Shown here: positions 1 to 8,071 of the stretch, piece by piece
Position numbering within the stretch: the stretch's first letter is position 1
How the letters are laid out: each line of letters starts with the position of its first letter
NCBI RefSeq assembly: GCF_913776015.1
Contig: NZ_CAJYMD010000007.1
Coordinates: forward strand, 1-46,809
Origin: an uncultured Oxalicibacterium sp.
GTDB lineage: Bacteria; Pseudomonadota; Gammaproteobacteria; Burkholderiales; Burkholderiaceae_D
Direction: 5' to 3'
Length of the DNA: 46,809 nt
Notes under the pieces: model-generated
Databases searched by the model: none
Told to the model about the DNA's origin: nothing
What the model saw: only the letters and a program-made list of their open reading frames with translations
Program-made: the position numbers and the translations under genes

Positions 1-2463
1 GATACCTTCATTGCCAGCGCTGCGGCGAATGCCTTGGATGGCGGTGCAGGCAGCAACACCGTGCATTACGGTGCCTCGACCGCGGGCGTCATCGTCAATC
101 TGAGCAGCGTGACGCAGGGTGGTGTCAACGCGATGAGCGGTAGCGGTGGTTATGCCGATGGCGATACCTATGCCAATATCCAGAACGTCACCGGCAGTAG
201 CGGTAATGATGTCTTTTATGGCGGTAGTGTCGCGAATGTCTTCAACGGGAATGGAGGTCGTGACCGCGTCAGCTATGCCGCCGACACGGCAGATCTCATC
301 ATCAATTTTTCTGCTGCATCCGTCACAGTCGGCAGTACGACCGTTGCTGCCGGACGAGGTGCGGGCGGCAATGCATTAAATGACACTTATACTGCCATCC
401 AGGATGCAACCGGTGGCAGCGGCAACGATACTTTCGCTGCGAGCGCATCGGCAAATGCCTTCGATGGTGGTGGTGGCAACAATACCGTCACCTACATCAA
501 TTCCGCTGCCGGGGTGAGAGTCAATCTTTCCGACGAAGTGGTCAATACCGTAGCGGCACGCAGCGGCAAGGATAGTCACGCCGAAGGTGACAGTTATACA
601 AATATCCAGAACGTGATCGGTAGTGGTTCGGCTGATACGCTGATCGGCGCTAGCAGTGGTGCTACGGTGCTTACGGGCGGCGCTGGTAGCGATACGCTGA
701 TAGGTATTGCTGCGAATAGCAGCAATACCTATGCGAGCTATGCCGGTTCAACAGCGGGCGTCACCATCAATCTGATGGCAGGCACCGCAACGGGTGGCCA
801 TGCGCAAGGTGATACCTTGTCCAATATCGATAACCTCATTGGCAGTTCATTTGACGATATCTTTATCGGTAATGGCAAGGTCAATATATTCAATGGTGGC
901 GCTGCGGGAAATAACACGGTGAGCTATGCAGCATCGTCATCCGCCGTACGCGCCGATCTCAATGGCACGACCAATTCCTTTGGCGATGCGACCGGCGATA
1001 CGTATATCAATATCCAGAACCTGACCGGTTCGGACTATGACGACGTGCTGATCGGTCTGGCGGCGGGTGGTTCCATCCTCACCGGTGGCATGGGGGCCGA
1101 TCAGATGACAGGTTATGGCCTGAACAATACGATCAACTACGCCGGTTCGGCTCTGGGGGTGGTGGCAGATCTTCATAATGGCAACGGTATCGGTTCTGTT
1201 GTCGGCAGTGAGTCTTATGGCGATACGTTTACAGGTATCCAGAACGTAATCGGTAGTACCTCGAATGATCTGTTCTACGCCAGCAGCCAAGCCAATATTT
1301 TCCGTGGTAATGGCGGAGTGGATACCGTTAACTACACCCATTCAACGAGTGGCGTGACTGTCAATCTCTCCGCCACGACCATCGGTGGCGTGGCGGGAGG
1401 AAGCGGTTCGGGTGGCTTCGCTACGGGCGACACCTATGTTGCCATCAGCAATGTGGTTGGCAGCAATTTCAATGACACCTTCATCGCGAGCGACGTGGCG
1501 AATGCATTCGATGGTGGCGCTGGTAACAATACGGTCAGCTATGCCGCTTCTGCGACAGGCGTTACGGTGAACCTTTCCGGCACGACCGTGAGCGGGGTTG
1601 CTGCCGGAACCGGGGCCAATGGTTATGCCGCTAGCGATAGCTATGCCAATATTCAGAATGTGACAGGTGGCGCCGGTAACGACACCTTCATCGCCAGTGA
1701 TGTCGCGAATATTTTCGATGGTGGTGCCGGGAACAATACCGTCAGCTATTACGCGATGACCGGCAATGTCAGTGCCAGTTTGGCTTCGGGTACTGGCGGT
1801 ACGGGGGGCGTTGATGTCGACACCTATGCAAATATCCAGAATTTGACGGGAAGTGCCTTAAACGGCGGTAATGTTCTTGGTAGCAATGAATATCACAATC
1901 TGCTGATTGGTAATACCGGCAGCAATATCCTGACTGCGAGCGGTAGCAATACCGTTAATCGCCTTGAAGGCGGTGGCGGCAACGATGTACTGGACGGTAT
2001 TCTGGGTGGGCAAAATACCTTGATCGGCGGCAGTGGCAACGACACTTTCAAGATCACGGCCAATACCAACGGCTCCAATGTTACTTCCAGTAACGCTGTT
2101 TCGATTGTCGGTAATGGCGGTAGCGATACGCTGGAAGTGCACGGTACGGGAACGACACTCAATGTTTCGGCATTTTCGAATATCGTCACGTACGGCAGTA
2201 TCTCCACGTTGGATTTGAGTCAGGGCAGCTGGTCGCTGATCAAATTCAGCTTTGCCGATATTTCCTCGGGTAGCAGTGGTATCGGTTACACCGGTGTCAA
2301 TAACAATCCTTATTTGAACATCACGCTGAAGAACGGCCAAGGTTTTCAGATTGAATCGAGCGCGGGTAGCGATTCCTTTGCGTATTTCTCGGGGGCGTCG
2401 GAATACCGGTTCTATGACAATGGGACAGAGGTAGGTCGTATTCACCTCAATAATATTGCCTGA
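1..2463 (+). CDS. 3' end of a large RTX-like repeat protein, probably secreted or cell-surface
   Basis: The frame is open from base 1, so only the last 820 residues are present and the start lies outside the window. Residues 1 to about 620 are nine imperfect repeats of about 69 residues. Each contains a glycine/aspartate turn (GGAGNNTVSY type), a V(N/D)L strand, a YANIQN-like block and a GNDTF-like block. GGxGxD nonapeptides near residues 655-685 (GGGGND, GGSGND) resemble hemolysin-type calcium-binding repeats. The last ~130 residues are non-repetitive, rich in Gly, Ser and Asn, and have no cysteine. That composition would fit a C-terminal type I secretion signal, but this is inference. Known relatives are RTX adhesins and surface-layer-like proteins of very large size. 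No secretion genes lie downstream in the window. The exact function is unknown, and the repeats are degenerate compared with classical RTX, so calcium binding may be partial. Confidence 0.8.
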   Translation, partial: DTFIASAAANALDGGAGSNTVHYGASTAGVIVNLSSVTQGGVNAMSGSGGYADGDTYANIQNVTGSSGNDVFYGGSVANVFNGNGGRDRVSYAADTADLIINFSAASVTVGSTTVAAGRGAGGNALNDTYTAIQDATGGSGNDTFAASASANAFDGGGGNNTVTYINSAAGVRVNLSDEVVNTVAARSGKDSHAEGDSYTNIQNVIGSGSADTLIGASSGATVLTGGAGSDTLIGIAANSSNTYASYAGSTAGVTINLMAGTATGGHAQGDTLSNIDNLIGSSFDDIFIGNGKVNIFNGGAAGNNTVSYAASSSAVRADLNGTTNSFGDATGDTYINIQNLTGSDYDDVLIGLAAGGSILTGGMGADQMTGYGLNNTINYAGSALGVVADLHNGNGIGSVVGSESYGDTFTGIQNVIGSTSNDLFYASSQANIFRGNGGVDTVNYTHSTSGVTVNLSATTIGGVAGGSGSGGFATGDTYVAISNVVGSNFNDTFIASDVANAFDGGAGNNTVSYAASATGVTVNLSGTTVSGVAAGTGANGYAASDSYANIQNVTGGAGNDTFIASDVANIFDGGAGNNTVSYYAMTGNVSASLASGTGGTGGVDVDTYANIQNLTGSALNGGNVLGSNEYHNLLIGNTGSNILTASGSNTVNRLEGGGGNDVLDGILGGQNTLIGGSGNDTFKITANTNGSNVTSSNAVSIVGNGGSDTLEVHGTGTTLNVSAFSNIVTYGSISTLDLSQGSWSLIKFSFADISSGSSGIGYTGVNNNPYLNITLKNGQGFQIESSAGSDSFAYFSGASEYRFYDNGTEVGRIHLNNIA
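34..1920 (+). repeat. Nine tandem ~207-bp coding repeats inside the RTX-like gene
   Basis: Units begin at the (F/L)DGG-type codons near 34, 241, 460, 670, 889, 1078, 1300, 1507 and 1714. Spacings are 207, 219, 210, 219, 189, 222, 207 and 207 bp. All are multiples of three, so the frame is kept. The units starting at 1300, 1507 and 1714 are exactly 207 bp apart and the last two are the most alike. Differences among them fall largely at third codon positions, which suggests old duplications held by protein selection. The window opens in the tail of a further unit, so the array continues upstream. Confidence 0.85.
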
Positions 2464-2484
2464 TCCCAAAGTCGTGACGATAAA

Positions 2485-2516
2485 TAAAAAAGCCTCGCAG
2501 TTGCGAGGCTTTTTTC
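2485..2516. terminator. Bidirectional intrinsic terminator between the repeat gene and bamD
   Basis: An A-run is followed by the arm GCCTCGCA, a two-base centre, the arm TGCGAGGC and then TTTTTT. With A on one flank and T on the other, it can stop transcription from both convergent genes. It lies about 22 bp after the repeat-gene stop and 14 bp past the bamD stop. Confidence 0.9.
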
Positions 2517-2529
2517 TATCTGGATGCGA

Positions 2530-3330
2530 TTACCAAATCTGATACCAAGCCTTGTCCTTGGCTTTCGGTCCACCGCTGAAATAAGCGCTGTTTGGATAAT
2601 TTAGTCGTAACACACGCTCGGCATCGGCGCGCAACTCAGGCATATTCATTGCCTCGTAAGACTTCATCATGATGAACAAGGCCTGTTCGCTTGCAGGGGT
2701 GCCAGGATAGTTCTTTACGGCAGACTGGGCGCGGTTGGCAGCAGCGAGGTAGGCACCGCGGCGATAGTAGTAATCGGCGACGTGCACATCGTATTTGGCC
2801 ATGGCATTGACGAGATAGGCGAGGCGATCGCGTGCATCCGGCGTGTACTTGCTGTCAGGGAAGCGTTGCACCAGCAGCTTGAAGGCATCGAATGCTTCGC
2901 GTACTGCTTTCGGGTCACGTTCGGTCGGGTCCTGACGTGAGAGCGAGTCGAAAATGCTGACGCGATCGTTGAAGTTGATCAGGCCACGCAGGTAATACAT
3001 GTAATCGACGTTCGGGTGATCGGGATGCAACTTGATGAAGCGCTCGACTGCGGCAAGTGCCTGTGGTTGATCGCCCTGACGATAGTATGCATAGGCAATT
3101 TCCATTTGCGCCTGTTGGGCGTAGGTGCCGAATGGATAGCGCGATTCGAGTTTTTCGAGATGCTTGATGGCTTTTTCGAAGTTACCCGAATTCATCTCGT
3201 CGCGGGCCTCCGCGTATAATTTCGACGGCGACCAGTTCTTGGTTTCGTCTGCCTGTTCGGAAGTGGAGCTGCATGCTGCCATCAAAACGGCGAAAGCGAC
3301 GAGAAGGATTTTTTGCGTGAGTTTTTGCAT
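2530..3330 (-). CDS. bamD: Outer-membrane assembly lipoprotein BamD
   Basis: 266 residues, close to the usual BamD length. It is an outer-membrane lipoprotein of the Bam complex that works with BamA (encoded at 41817) to insert beta-barrel proteins. The start at 3330 gives a short basic N-terminus, a hydrophobic segment and the lipobox LMAAC with Cys20. Ser at the next position fits outer-membrane sorting. The mature part is built of helical TPR-like repeats: KAIKHLEKLESRYPFG near 50-65, then AYYRQGDQPQAL, and a C-terminal YPxSxY-type end. The frame remains open further upstream, but those codons precede the signal peptide and overlap rluD, so I reject them. It is transcribed divergently from rluD. 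Confidence 0.95.
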   Translation of the reverse strand: MQKLTQKILLVAFAVLMAACSSTSEQADETKNWSPSKLYAEARDEMNSGNFEKAIKHLEKLESRYPFGTYAQQAQMEIAYAYYRQGDQPQALAAVERFIKLHPDHPNVDYMYYLRGLINFNDRVSIFDSLSRQDPTERDPKAVREAFDAFKLLVQRFPDSKYTPDARDRLAYLVNAMAKYDVHVADYYYRRGAYLAAANRAQSAVKNYPGTPASEQALFIMMKSYEAMNMPELRADAERVLRLNYPNSAYFSGGPKAKDKAWYQIW

Positions 3331-3370
3331 GATGTGCGTAATGTGCGAAATGGCCGCTAAACGATGGGTG

Positions 3371-3376
3371 ATTATA
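3371..3376 (-). promoter_or_regulatory. Candidate -10 element for bamD
   Basis: A perfect TATAAT reads on the minus strand 41 bp before the bamD start codon. I see no good -35 at the usual distance. The element lies only a few bases before the rluD start, so promoters for the two divergent genes would overlap. Confidence 0.45.
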
Positions 3377-3380
3377 GCTG

Positions 3381-4406
3381 ATGGGACGGGTAGTGAAGCA
3401 GACAGAGAAAGTGATTCCTGAAAATACGGATTTCGAGGACGAATGGCTGGCCGATGAGGCAGAGGCCGTCGAGAGCGCTGATGCGGCCATCGAACTGGAA
3501 TTGACAGCGGAAGTGTGCGGCCAGCGCTTGGACAAGGTCCTTGCCACATTGGTGCCGCAGTATTCGCGCAGCCGTTTGCAGCAATGGATCGATGCCGGCC
3601 ACGTCAGCGTTGATGGCGCGGTTGCCAAGGCCAAGATGACCTTGTACGGCGACGAGAAAATCGTCATCCAGCCGCAGCCGGCGCCTGAAGAGCTGGCATT
3701 CAAGGCCGAAGCCATGAATCTTGCCATCGTGCATGAAGATGCGGCCATCCTCGTGATCGACAAGCCGGTCGGCATGGTCGTGCATCCGGCTGCCGGTAAC
3801 TGGTCGGGCACCTTGTTGAACGGCTTGTTGCATCATTTTCCGGACATCTCCGGCGTGCCGCGGGCTGGCATCGTACATCGTCTGGACAAGGACACCAGCG
3901 GATTGATGGTCGTTGCGAAATCGCTGATCGCGCATACGGATCTCGTACGCCAATTGCAGGCACGTACCGTCAAGCGCGAATATCTGGCGCTGGTCTGGGG
4001 TACGCCCAATGCCAGTGGTCGTATCGAAGCATCGATCGGACGCCATCCGCGCGACCGTATCAAGATGGCAGTGTCGGAGAATTTTTCGGCCAAGCCGGCG
4101 GTTACCCATTTCGAGCGGCTGGCGACTGGCATGCTGGATGGCAAGCCGGTCAGTCTCGTGCAATGCCGCCTTGAAACGGGCCGCACCCACCAGATTCGCG
4201 TGCACATGCAATCAATCGGTTTTGCACTGGTTGGTGACGGTTTGTACGGCAAGCAGCATTTGATGACGGCGTTTCCACGTCAGGCACTGCATGCGCGTCG
4301 TCTTGGATTGGTCCATCCGGTTAGTGGCGAAACCTGCGAATGGTCGGCCTCCTTGCCGCAAGACATGAACGATCTGTTGCAACGCGCCGGTATCGCCGCA
4401 CCTTGA
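3381..4406 (+). CDS. rluD: 23S rRNA pseudouridine(1911/1915/1917) synthase RluD
   Basis: 341 residues, slightly longer than the E. coli enzyme because of an acidic N-terminal extension of about 35 residues. An S4 RNA-binding domain covers about 45-105 (RLDKVLATL, SRSRLQQWI). The RluA-type catalytic domain follows, with the HRLDKDTSG motif at 166-174, in which Asp169 is the expected catalytic residue. The late GRTHQIRVH motif is also typical. The enzyme isomerises uridines in helix 69 of 23S rRNA. Divergent bamD and rluD followed by pgeF is the usual proteobacterial arrangement. The ATG at 3381 lacks an obvious ribosome site, and a GTG at 3393 is an alternative start. The downstream pgeF starts 4 bp after the stop, so the two genes are very likely co-transcribed. 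Confidence 0.93.
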   Translation: MGRVVKQTEKVIPENTDFEDEWLADEAEAVESADAAIELELTAEVCGQRLDKVLATLVPQYSRSRLQQWIDAGHVSVDGAVAKAKMTLYGDEKIVIQPQPAPEELAFKAEAMNLAIVHEDAAILVIDKPVGMVVHPAAGNWSGTLLNGLLHHFPDISGVPRAGIVHRLDKDTSGLMVVAKSLIAHTDLVRQLQARTVKREYLALVWGTPNASGRIEASIGRHPRDRIKMAVSENFSAKPAVTHFERLATGMLDGKPVSLVQCRLETGRTHQIRVHMQSIGFALVGDGLYGKQHLMTAFPRQALHARRLGLVHPVSGETCEWSASLPQDMNDLLQRAGIAAP

Positions 4407-4410
4407 CATC

Positions 4411-5178
4411 ATGACGATGGCCTTGCCGCTATTGAAGCCGGAATGGACCGTCGCAATGCCGAATGTCGCGGCGTGCATGACCACGCGTGTCGGTGGCGTC
4501 AGTGGCGGCGTATATAGCGATGTCGTTGGACATGGCGGCCTCAATCTGGGCACCCATGTTGGCGATGATCCCCATGTCGTGCAACAGAATCGTGCCTTGC
4601 TACGCGCGGTCTTGCCGGCTGAGCCAGCCTGGCTGACCCAAGTACACGGTACGCAGGTACTGGATGCTGCTGACGTCGCAGATGCGCCGCAGGCAGATGC
4701 AAGTTTTACCGATCGGGCCGGAATCGTGTGCGCCATCATGACCGCCGATTGCCTTCCGGTACTGCTGGCCGATGTATCCGGCAACGTTGTGGCCGCCGCG
4801 CATGCTGGTTGGCGTGGATTGGCTGCCGGGGTACTGGCGCAGACCGTTCAACGCATGCGTGATGCGGGTGCCGAGACGATCCAGGCCTGGCTCGGGCCGG
4901 CTATCGGTCCGCAGCATTTCGAGGTCGGCGAGGATGTGCGACAGGTTTTCATGCAGCACGATATGTCGTTTGCAGCTTGTTTTGTTGCCGTTTCCGGCAA
5001 GCCGGCCAAATATCTGGCCGATATCTATGCGTTGGCGCGTGCCATGCTCAAGCAGCATGGTGTGACCATGGTCACGGGTGGTGATGCCTGCACTGTCGCT
5101 GATGTCACACGCTTTTACTCCTATCGGCGTGACGGCGTTACTGGACGAATGGCTGCGCTGATCTGGCGCCAGCCCTGA
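4411..5178 (+). CDS. pgeF: Peptidoglycan editing factor PgeF (YfiH/DUF152 family, formerly polyphenol oxidase)
   Basis: 255 residues, the full family length. The metal-site residues of the family are visible: His79 (QVHGTQV), Cys114 (TADCLPV) and His131 (AAHAGWRGL). Family knowledge: YfiH proteins were first described as laccases and were later shown to remove wrongly incorporated L-Ser from UDP-MurNAc peptides and to have purine nucleoside activity in some members. The protein is cytoplasmic with no signal peptide. It follows rluD with a 4-bp gap, as in E. coli, which supports the assignment. It ends 20 bp before the convergent small membrane-protein gene. Confidence 0.9.
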   Translation: MTMALPLLKPEWTVAMPNVAACMTTRVGGVSGGVYSDVVGHGGLNLGTHVGDDPHVVQQNRALLRAVLPAEPAWLTQVHGTQVLDAADVADAPQADASFTDRAGIVCAIMTADCLPVLLADVSGNVVAAAHAGWRGLAAGVLAQTVQRMRDAGAETIQAWLGPAIGPQHFEVGEDVRQVFMQHDMSFAACFVAVSGKPAKYLADIYALARAMLKQHGVTMVTGGDACTVADVTRFYSYRRDGVTGRMAALIWRQP

Positions 5179-5198
5179 TAAAAAGTGTTTTCTATTTT

Positions 5199-5420
5199 CT
5201 AGCTGCCGGATGCGTCAGGTGGCGTTGCCTGTTTCGTCTGTTCACGTTCCAGACGACGTTGGCGATTCGCGCGACGCTTGCCTGTCGTTCCGATATAAAA
5301 AATGATGGCAACCGGCAGCGCGCCGTACAGCAAAAATGTCATGACACCCGCCACGGCCGAGGTTTCGGTAATGGCCATCATGAAGGCGACATAAATCCAG
5401 GCGATGACGACGATGTACAT
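5199..5420 (-). CDS. Small inner-membrane protein of unknown function
   Basis: 73 residues from the first ATG (5420). The frame continues upstream to a TTG at 5498 without added hydrophobicity, so the shorter form is preferred although its ribosome site is weak. There are two probable membrane segments, at about 2-19 (YIVVIAWIYVAFMMAI) and 26-45 (VMTFLLYGALPVAIIFYI). A strongly basic stretch (KRRANRQRRLER) and a polar tail follow. The positive-inside rule puts the C-terminus in the cytoplasm. I recall similar short proteins in Burkholderiales but know no function. It is convergent with pgeF and divergent from phaR. Confidence 0.7.
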   Translation of the reverse strand: MYIVVIAWIYVAFMMAITETSAVAGVMTFLLYGALPVAIIFYIGTTGKRRANRQRRLEREQTKQATPPDASGS

Positions 5421-5539
5421 GGCGGATGGCTGTTGCGGTCGAAAGCATGACAATACGCGAAAAGTATGCAACGATGAAATTGGCTGAATATCCGACAAAT
5501 CGCCAAGGCATTTTCATGCTCCGCTGGTCGCAGCAGCAC

Positions 5540-5545
5540 TATAAT
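5540..5545 (+). promoter_or_regulatory. Candidate -10 element for phaR
   Basis: A perfect TATAAT lies 75 bp before the phaR start. No convincing -35 is seen at 16-18 bp. It is the only good -10 in the 200-bp gap between the two divergent genes. Confidence 0.45.
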
Positions 5546-5619
5546 CATGCGATTCGCCGCCTGAACGGTTTTTGTTCAATCTGTTGCCGATCCCGTGATG
5601 CCATTTACCGGAGTTTTCG

Positions 5620-6090
5620 ATGCCGAACGTCCATCTGCTCTCTGATCGCCTCATCAAGAAATATCCGAATCGCCGCCTCTACGATACGCAGAACAGCGTC
5701 TACATCACCGTTCAGGATGTTCGCGAAATGGTGCGGGGTAACGAGTCATTCGTGGTGGTCGATGCGCGCAGCGGCGACGATCTCACGCGCAGCGTGCTGC
5801 TGCAGATCGTGATGGAAGAGGAAGAGGGCGGCATGCCCTTGTTGTCGTCCGAGATGCTGGCGGCAATGATCCGCAGTTATGGCCGTACGGTGCAAGGCAT
5901 GATGGAACACTGCCTGGAAAAAAGTCTGCAGACGTTTTCGGTCATGCAGGACAGCTTGGCCTTGCCCGCGGGCGATCACGACAAGACTGCCGCGCCAGTC
6001 GTTGATTTGTCGTCAACCACACCGTCGACGGCACTTTTCGGTCAATTTTCCGCCGAGCAATCTTCTGAGTCACCCCCGCTGAACGCCTAG
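5620..6090 (+). CDS. phaR: Polyhydroxyalkanoate synthesis repressor PhaR
   Basis: 156 residues. The N-terminal PHB/PHA accumulation-regulator DNA-binding domain is clear, with KKYPNRRLYDT near 13-23 and YITVQDVREMV after it. It is followed by the second conserved block LLQIVMEEEEGG and a helical region. In Cupriavidus and relatives PhaR binds both DNA and PHB granules and represses phasin and its own gene until polymer accumulates. The C-terminal tail here is short and poorly conserved (Ser/Thr/Pro-rich). The ATG at 5620 has a GGAG at 5610-5613. No PHA synthase genes lie in the window, so the target is elsewhere; stand-alone phaR next to rimO is plausible for Burkholderiales. Confidence 0.9.
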   Translation: MPNVHLLSDRLIKKYPNRRLYDTQNSVYITVQDVREMVRGNESFVVVDARSGDDLTRSVLLQIVMEEEEGGMPLLSSEMLAAMIRSYGRTVQGMMEHCLEKSLQTFSVMQDSLALPAGDHDKTAAPVVDLSSTTPSTALFGQFSAEQSSESPPLNA

Positions 6091-6132
6091 GCTGTTCTAC
6101 AACATTGCCGACAGGTGAAGAGGGCGAGCAGG

Positions 6133-6138
6133 TACAAT
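6133..6138 (+). promoter_or_regulatory. Weak candidate -10 element for rimO
   Basis: TACAAT lies 33 bp before the rimO ATG. The nearest -35-like hexamer (TTGCCG at 6105) is 22 bp away, which is too far for a good sigma-70 promoter, so this remains tentative. Confidence 0.3.
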
Positions 6139-6170
6139 AGCGGCTTCGTTTTTCACAGCCGCAGTCTGCC

Positions 6171-7535
6171 ATGACCACTCATACTCAAGCCGCGCCCAAG
6201 ATCGGCTTCGTTTCCCTCGGATGTCCCAAAGCGCTGGTCGATTCGGAACAGATTCTGACCCAGTTGCGTGCCGAAGGTTACGACACGGCAAAATCCTACG
6301 ATGGTGCCGATCTGGTCATCGTCAACACCTGCGGTTTCATCGATGCGGCCGTGCAGGAATCGCTCGACGCGATTGGCGAAGCGCTCAACGAAAACGGCAA
6401 GGTCATCGTGACTGGCTGTCTCGGTGCCAAGAAGGATGCTGACGGCGACGACCTGATTCAGAAGATTCACCCCAAAGTTCTGGCTGTAACAGGTCCGCAT
6501 GCTTTGGGCGAAGTCATGGATGCCGTGCATATCCACATGCCCAAGCCGCATGCGCCGTTCATCGACTTGTTGCCACCACAGGGCGTCAAGCTCACGCCCA
6601 AGCATTTTGCCTATCTAAAGATTTCCGAGGGCTGTAATCATCGTTGTAGCTTCTGCATCATCCCGTCGATGCGCGGCGATCTCGTATCGCGTCCGATTGC
6701 CGACGTCATGCTCGAAGCAGAAAACCTGTTCAAGGCGGGTGTCAAGGAATTGCTGGTGATTTCGCAAGACACTAGTGCGTATGGCGTGGATGTCAAATTC
6801 CGCACCGGTTTCTGGAATGGCAAGCCGGTCAAGACGCACATGACGCAATTGGCGGAAGCGCTGGGCGAACTGGCTGCGCAATACGGTGCATGGATTCGTC
6901 TGCATTACGTGTATCCGTATCCGCACGTTGATCAGGTGATGCCGCTGATGGCTGAAGGCAAGATTCTGCCGTATCTGGACGTGCCGCTGCAGCATGCGCA
7001 CCCCGATGTACTCAAGCGCATGAAGCGCCCAGCCAGCGGCGAAAAGAATATCGAGCGTATCCAGGCCTGGCGTTCCATGGTGCCTGATCTGACGATTCGC
7101 TCTACCTTCATCGCCGGTTTCCCCGGCGAGACCGAAGCCGAATTTGAATATCTGCTCGATTTCCTCAAGGAAGCGCAGATCGACCGCCTCGGCTGTTTTG
7201 CCTATTCGCCGGTTGAAGGCGCAACGGCCAACGACATTCCGGGCGCGGTGCCCGAAGAAGTGCGAGAAGAGCGCCGTGCACGTGTCATGCAATTGCAGGA
7301 AGAAATTTCCAAGCAGCGTCTGCAAGCCAAGGTCGGCAAGACCATGCGCGTGCTGATTGATGAACTCGATCGCAGCGGTGGTGTGGGTCGCTCTGCTGCC
7401 GATGCGCCGGAGATTGATGGCGTGGTTTATGTGAAACCACCGTATGAACCGAACCGCAAACTCAAGGTCGGTGAATTCGTGGAGGTAAAAATCACTGCGG
7501 CCGATGCGCATGATCTGTGGGCGGAGGCGCAATGA
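6171..7535 (+). CDS. rimO: Ribosomal protein S12 methylthiotransferase RimO
   Basis: 454 residues, near the family length. Three cysteines of the N-terminal UPF0004 domain bind the auxiliary iron-sulfur cluster: Cys18 (SLGCPK), Cys54 (VNTCGF) and Cys83 (VTGCLG). The radical-SAM motif CNHRCSFC gives Cys155, Cys159 and Cys162. A C-terminal TRAM domain follows from about 385. [12 protein letters not shown] at the N-terminus and the IPSMRGD block distinguish RimO from the tRNA enzyme MiaB. It methylthiolates the conserved aspartate of ribosomal protein S12. Its stop overlaps the start of the next gene (ATGA), so translation is probably coupled. Confidence 0.95.
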   Translation: MTTHTQAAPKIGFVSLGCPKALVDSEQILTQLRAEGYDTAKSYDGADLVIVNTCGFIDAAVQESLDAIGEALNENGKVIVTGCLGAKKDADGDDLIQKIHPKVLAVTGPHALGEVMDAVHIHMPKPHAPFIDLLPPQGVKLTPKHFAYLKISEGCNHRCSFCIIPSMRGDLVSRPIADVMLEAENLFKAGVKELLVISQDTSAYGVDVKFRTGFWNGKPVKTHMTQLAEALGELAAQYGAWIRLHYVYPYPHVDQVMPLMAEGKILPYLDVPLQHAHPDVLKRMKRPASGEKNIERIQAWRSMVPDLTIRSTFIAGFPGETEAEFEYLLDFLKEAQIDRLGCFAYSPVEGATANDIPGAVPEEVREERRARVMQLQEEISKQRLQAKVGKTMRVLIDELDRSGGVGRSAADAPEIDGVVYVKPPYEPNRKLKVGEFVEVKITAADAHDLWAEAQ

Positions 7536-8005
7536 AATTGTTTTCCGCTTCATGCGTGATGCTGGCGGCAATGGCTGGCATGGCCTCGCCGCATGCGGCC
7601 GAGCCGACGGTTGTCGCAGCAAGCGCTTCAGCGGCGCAGCCGGCACAAGTGTCGCCATTGTTCCAGCAAGCGGTACATCTGCGCGGCACGATTGGCGACA
7701 CAGGGGTCCAACTTGTCTTGCGCCCCAAGGTGCCGGCGGAAGATGGCGTGGAAGGCGAGTATTTTTTCTTTGGTCAGTCGTTGCGCGTTCTGGTGGCGGG
7801 CGAGATTGCCGGCGATGTTTTTCTGCTCGAAGAGTCGCAGGATGGAACGCATATTTCCGGCGAATGGGATGGCGACATTCGTGACGATCGCATCACGGGG
7901 ACATGGATGTCGGCCGATGGAACGGTGACCAAACCGTTCGCTCTGCAAATCGTGCAGCAAACCAACGCAACGGTCGCCGTGAAAAAGAAGGCTGCCAAAC
8001 AATAG
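7532..8005 (+). CDS. Small exported protein of unknown function
   Basis: 157 residues from the ATG at 7532, which overlaps the rimO stop and has GGAGG-like bases (GCGGAGG) just upstream. A signal peptide (about 1-21, [20 protein letters not shown] followed by HAAEP) indicates export. The mature part has a beta-rich centre with [36 protein letters not shown] and [10 protein letters not shown]. This strand-turn pattern is like lipocalin-type or repeat beta proteins that describe 'GxW' strands. The tail is Lys/Ala-rich. I do not recognise a named family. The gene is translationally coupled to rimO, but I see no functional link to it. Confidence 0.8.
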   Translation: MKLFSASCVMLAAMAGMASPHAAEPTVVAASASAAQPAQVSPLFQQAVHLRGTIGDTGVQLVLRPKVPAEDGVEGEYFFFGQSLRVLVAGEIAGDVFLLEESQDGTHISGEWDGDIRDDRITGTWMSADGTVTKPFALQIVQQTNATVAVKKKAAKQ

Positions 8006-8071
8006 CTTCTATGCGGCATGGCGACACGTGCTGGCGCCAGAACATTAACCGAATCTGATCGAGGTGAATTC

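Noticed and set aside
34-1920. Regular ~207-bp spacing considered as a CRISPR-like array
   Set aside because: The period is far too long, the repeats are imperfect and they keep one open coding frame throughout.
1858-2469. 203-codon minus-strand frame at the end of the repeat gene
   Set aside because: It would read through the repeat gene in antisense, and the terminator at 2485 fits the plus-strand gene ending at 2463.
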